This document shows, piece after piece, positions 22,301 through 23,428 of a stretch of DNA of 23,428 bases (position 1 is its first letter; each line of letters opens with the position of its first letter). Source of the DNA: Rodentolepis nana (lineage: Eukaryota; Platyhelminthes; Cestoda; Cyclophyllidea; Hymenolepididae); NCBI GenBank assembly GCA_900617975.1, contig UZAE01012036.1:1-23428 (forward strand). Reading direction: 5' to 3'. Below the pieces are notes generated by a model. That model was not told the DNA's origin and ran no database searches. It was given only the letters and a program-made list of their open reading frames with translations. Position numbers and translations under genes: made by a program.

Positions 22301-23347
22301 CTTACGCGCAGTTTTGGGATTGGAATCGATGCTGTAGGCACAAACTAACTCATCGAGACATTCCTCTAATCGACCTTCCTCCATTAATGTGCGCGCTTGT
22401 TTGATGTGCTGTTGGGCTTCAGTTTCAGCCTAATTGGGCACAAAATCTAGATGATTTCAATAATGTCAAACGGTAGTCTAAACGACGAAAAATGTTCTAC
22501 CCAGTTTAAACTAACAAAAAGAAATTAAGACTATATGACCAACCAATCAACTAGATAAACTGGTTAATAAGAATGAAATACTAAGGGTATAATATCACCC
22601 CTTAATCAAGGGTCGTATCAAGAAAGTTAAAAAGTAATAGGGATGAGTCATGATCTACAGCAGTTTCCTTCAAAAGAAACAATCTTAGCCACCTGATACG
22701 TCAAGTATAATTTGGTTTCAATTCATAAATAACAAGAATTTAGCATACAAACGGCAAAATCACTGCACCATGTTGGGTGCGAAATTGCTAACCATAATAC
22801 CACCCCCACTACAACAATGGGAAATCAAAAGACTAAACATTGCAAAAACGAAATCCTTAACTTCTGCAAGGGTGATTTCACCTTAACCATCAGACTTCAA
22901 TTTCTCAGAATATGTTTGCTCGAATAAAATTGATCAAATAAACGGCTAAAATACACGCATTAACTCATGTTGTTACCACTCCATGGGTAAGAATAATTCA
23001 CTTTACATTTTAACTCCCAAATCATCATTATGAGCAAAGAAAGGACTTACATTTTCACTAGCAGCAACTTCATGGGGCACGGTATTTTCTTGAAACTGAA
23101 ATGGGGAACAAAAAAGGAATCAAATTATTGGACTTTCCATACAAAGGCCTTTTGAACTGCACAAAGGCTTACAGGAATTTCTGAAGACTTGGGTTCAGCA
23201 ACACCACTCTCACGACCTTCCTTTAACTTTGTTGAACTAAAATTCTAAAAAAAATCGGAGAAATGGATTGAAGTCAAAAACAGTGCTAATGAGTAGAAAG
23301 ACCAAAATTACACTTTTGCGTTGAAAAGTTATTGGAAGACAGCTCAT
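16304..23347 (-). CDS. ERCC6L: DNA excision repair protein ERCC-6-like (PICH), SNF2 translocase, 8 exons (first exon tentative)
   Basis: Minus-strand exons: 23347-23312 (tentative, start MSCLPITF), 23244-23173, 23095-23051, 22429-22013, 20901-20671, 20136-18877, 17984-16560 and 16492-16304. All introns are GT..AG and in phase 0. The product is about 1224 aa (human 1250). PICH is an SNF2-family ATP-driven DNA translocase that coats ultrafine anaphase bridges and helps resolve them. Two TPR-like helical hairpins precede the motor (about 60-100 and 131-176). The motor shows motif [11 protein letters not shown] (258-267), motif [10 protein letters not shown] (388-395), motif [11 protein letters not shown] (417-424), VGGVGLT (688-694, motif V) and [11 protein letters not shown] (715-725, motif VI). 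The stretch [18 protein letters not shown] is close to vertebrate ERCC6L and separates it from ERCC6 and RAD54. The remaining C-terminal region is Ser/Thr-rich and low complexity, ending in a very acidic tail. The C-terminal TPR of human PICH is not seen. The true 5' end may lie beyond the window. Confidence 0.93.
18201..18261 (-). other. Possible degenerate tRNA-like sequence in ERCC6L intron 6
   Basis: Read on the minus strand, this intron segment begins CGATGGTTTAGTGGTCAT, which resembles the D-arm and A-box region of eukaryotic tRNAs. It continues with a four-pair CTGA/TCAG hairpin whose 8-base loop GCTCATGG contains CAT, then AAGATCAATGTC where the variable region and B box would be. The acceptor stem cannot be closed and the B box departs from consensus, so this is not a functional tRNA gene. 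It could be a remnant of a tRNA-derived SINE or chance. Confidence 0.2.
21135..21458 (+). repeat. SINE-like interspersed repeat, copy D, with perfect 15-bp target-site duplication
   Basis: This is the best-preserved copy, 324 bp, inside the 1111-bp ERCC6L intron 4, antisense to that gene. The 15-bp word ATCATTGCTTCTGAT flanks it exactly at 21120-21134 and 21459-21473, fixing both ends. The unit starts GGGGCGTGCGATAGACTTAC. It contains the palindrome CCACGTGG, a GTATACTCATACGGCAAAAA segment, a pyrimidine-rich middle, AAGTCAACTAAAGGGC and a small palindrome at 21413-21424. It ends in four ATAA-type units. Small size, lack of coding capacity, an A-rich tandem tail and a 15-bp duplication are the signature of a non-autonomous element inserted by LINE-type target-primed reverse transcription. 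The 5' part does not look tRNA-derived, so calling it a SINE is based on structure only. Confidence 0.85.
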
Positions 23348-23428
23348 TGGTAAATAAATACCCTGTTCTGAATATCGAAGAAATAAGCGTGGTATAAAAA
23401 CAATGCTGCTTTAGTTCAATGGAGATGA

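Overview
This is a nuclear genomic window from a eukaryote. It holds three intron-containing protein genes on both strands, long AT-rich non-coding stretches, and four copies of one short interspersed repeat. The genes have clear metazoan orthologs: CFAP20, heparan sulfate N-deacetylase/N-sulfotransferase (NDST) and ERCC6L/PICH. Ten introns are short (64-94 bp) and nine are longer (534-1694 bp). The base composition is AT-rich. These traits fit a parasitic flatworm, with a tapeworm as my best guess, but that placement rests on general impression and is low confidence.

Layout. Positions 1-609 hold two copies of the repeat, tail to tail in opposite orientation. Positions 610-7680 contain no gene I can support. 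CFAP20 (four exons) runs on the minus strand from 9117 to 7681. A gap of about 440 bp separates it from the divergently transcribed NDST (ten exons, plus strand, 9561-16145), so the gap probably contains a shared promoter region. The NDST stop and the stop of the convergent ERCC6L gene (eight exons, minus strand, 23347-16304) are only 158 bp apart, so their 3' UTRs probably abut or overlap. A third repeat copy lies in NDST intron 3. A fourth, with a perfect 15-bp target-site duplication, lies in an ERCC6L intron.

I rebuilt all three coding sequences exon by exon. Every intron uses GT..AG, and the reading frame closes across every junction. The predicted proteins are 194 aa (CFAP20), 1004 aa (NDST) and about 1224 aa (ERCC6L, first exon tentative). 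They belong to unrelated processes: cilium structure, heparan sulfate modification in the Golgi, and resolution of mitotic DNA bridges. I see no sign that they form a functional cluster.

No CRISPR array, virus, or prokaryote-style system is visible. The points most worth a second look are the SINE-like repeat family, the duplicated helical repeat and altered helicase motif III in the PICH-like protein, and the family-atypical insertions in NDST.
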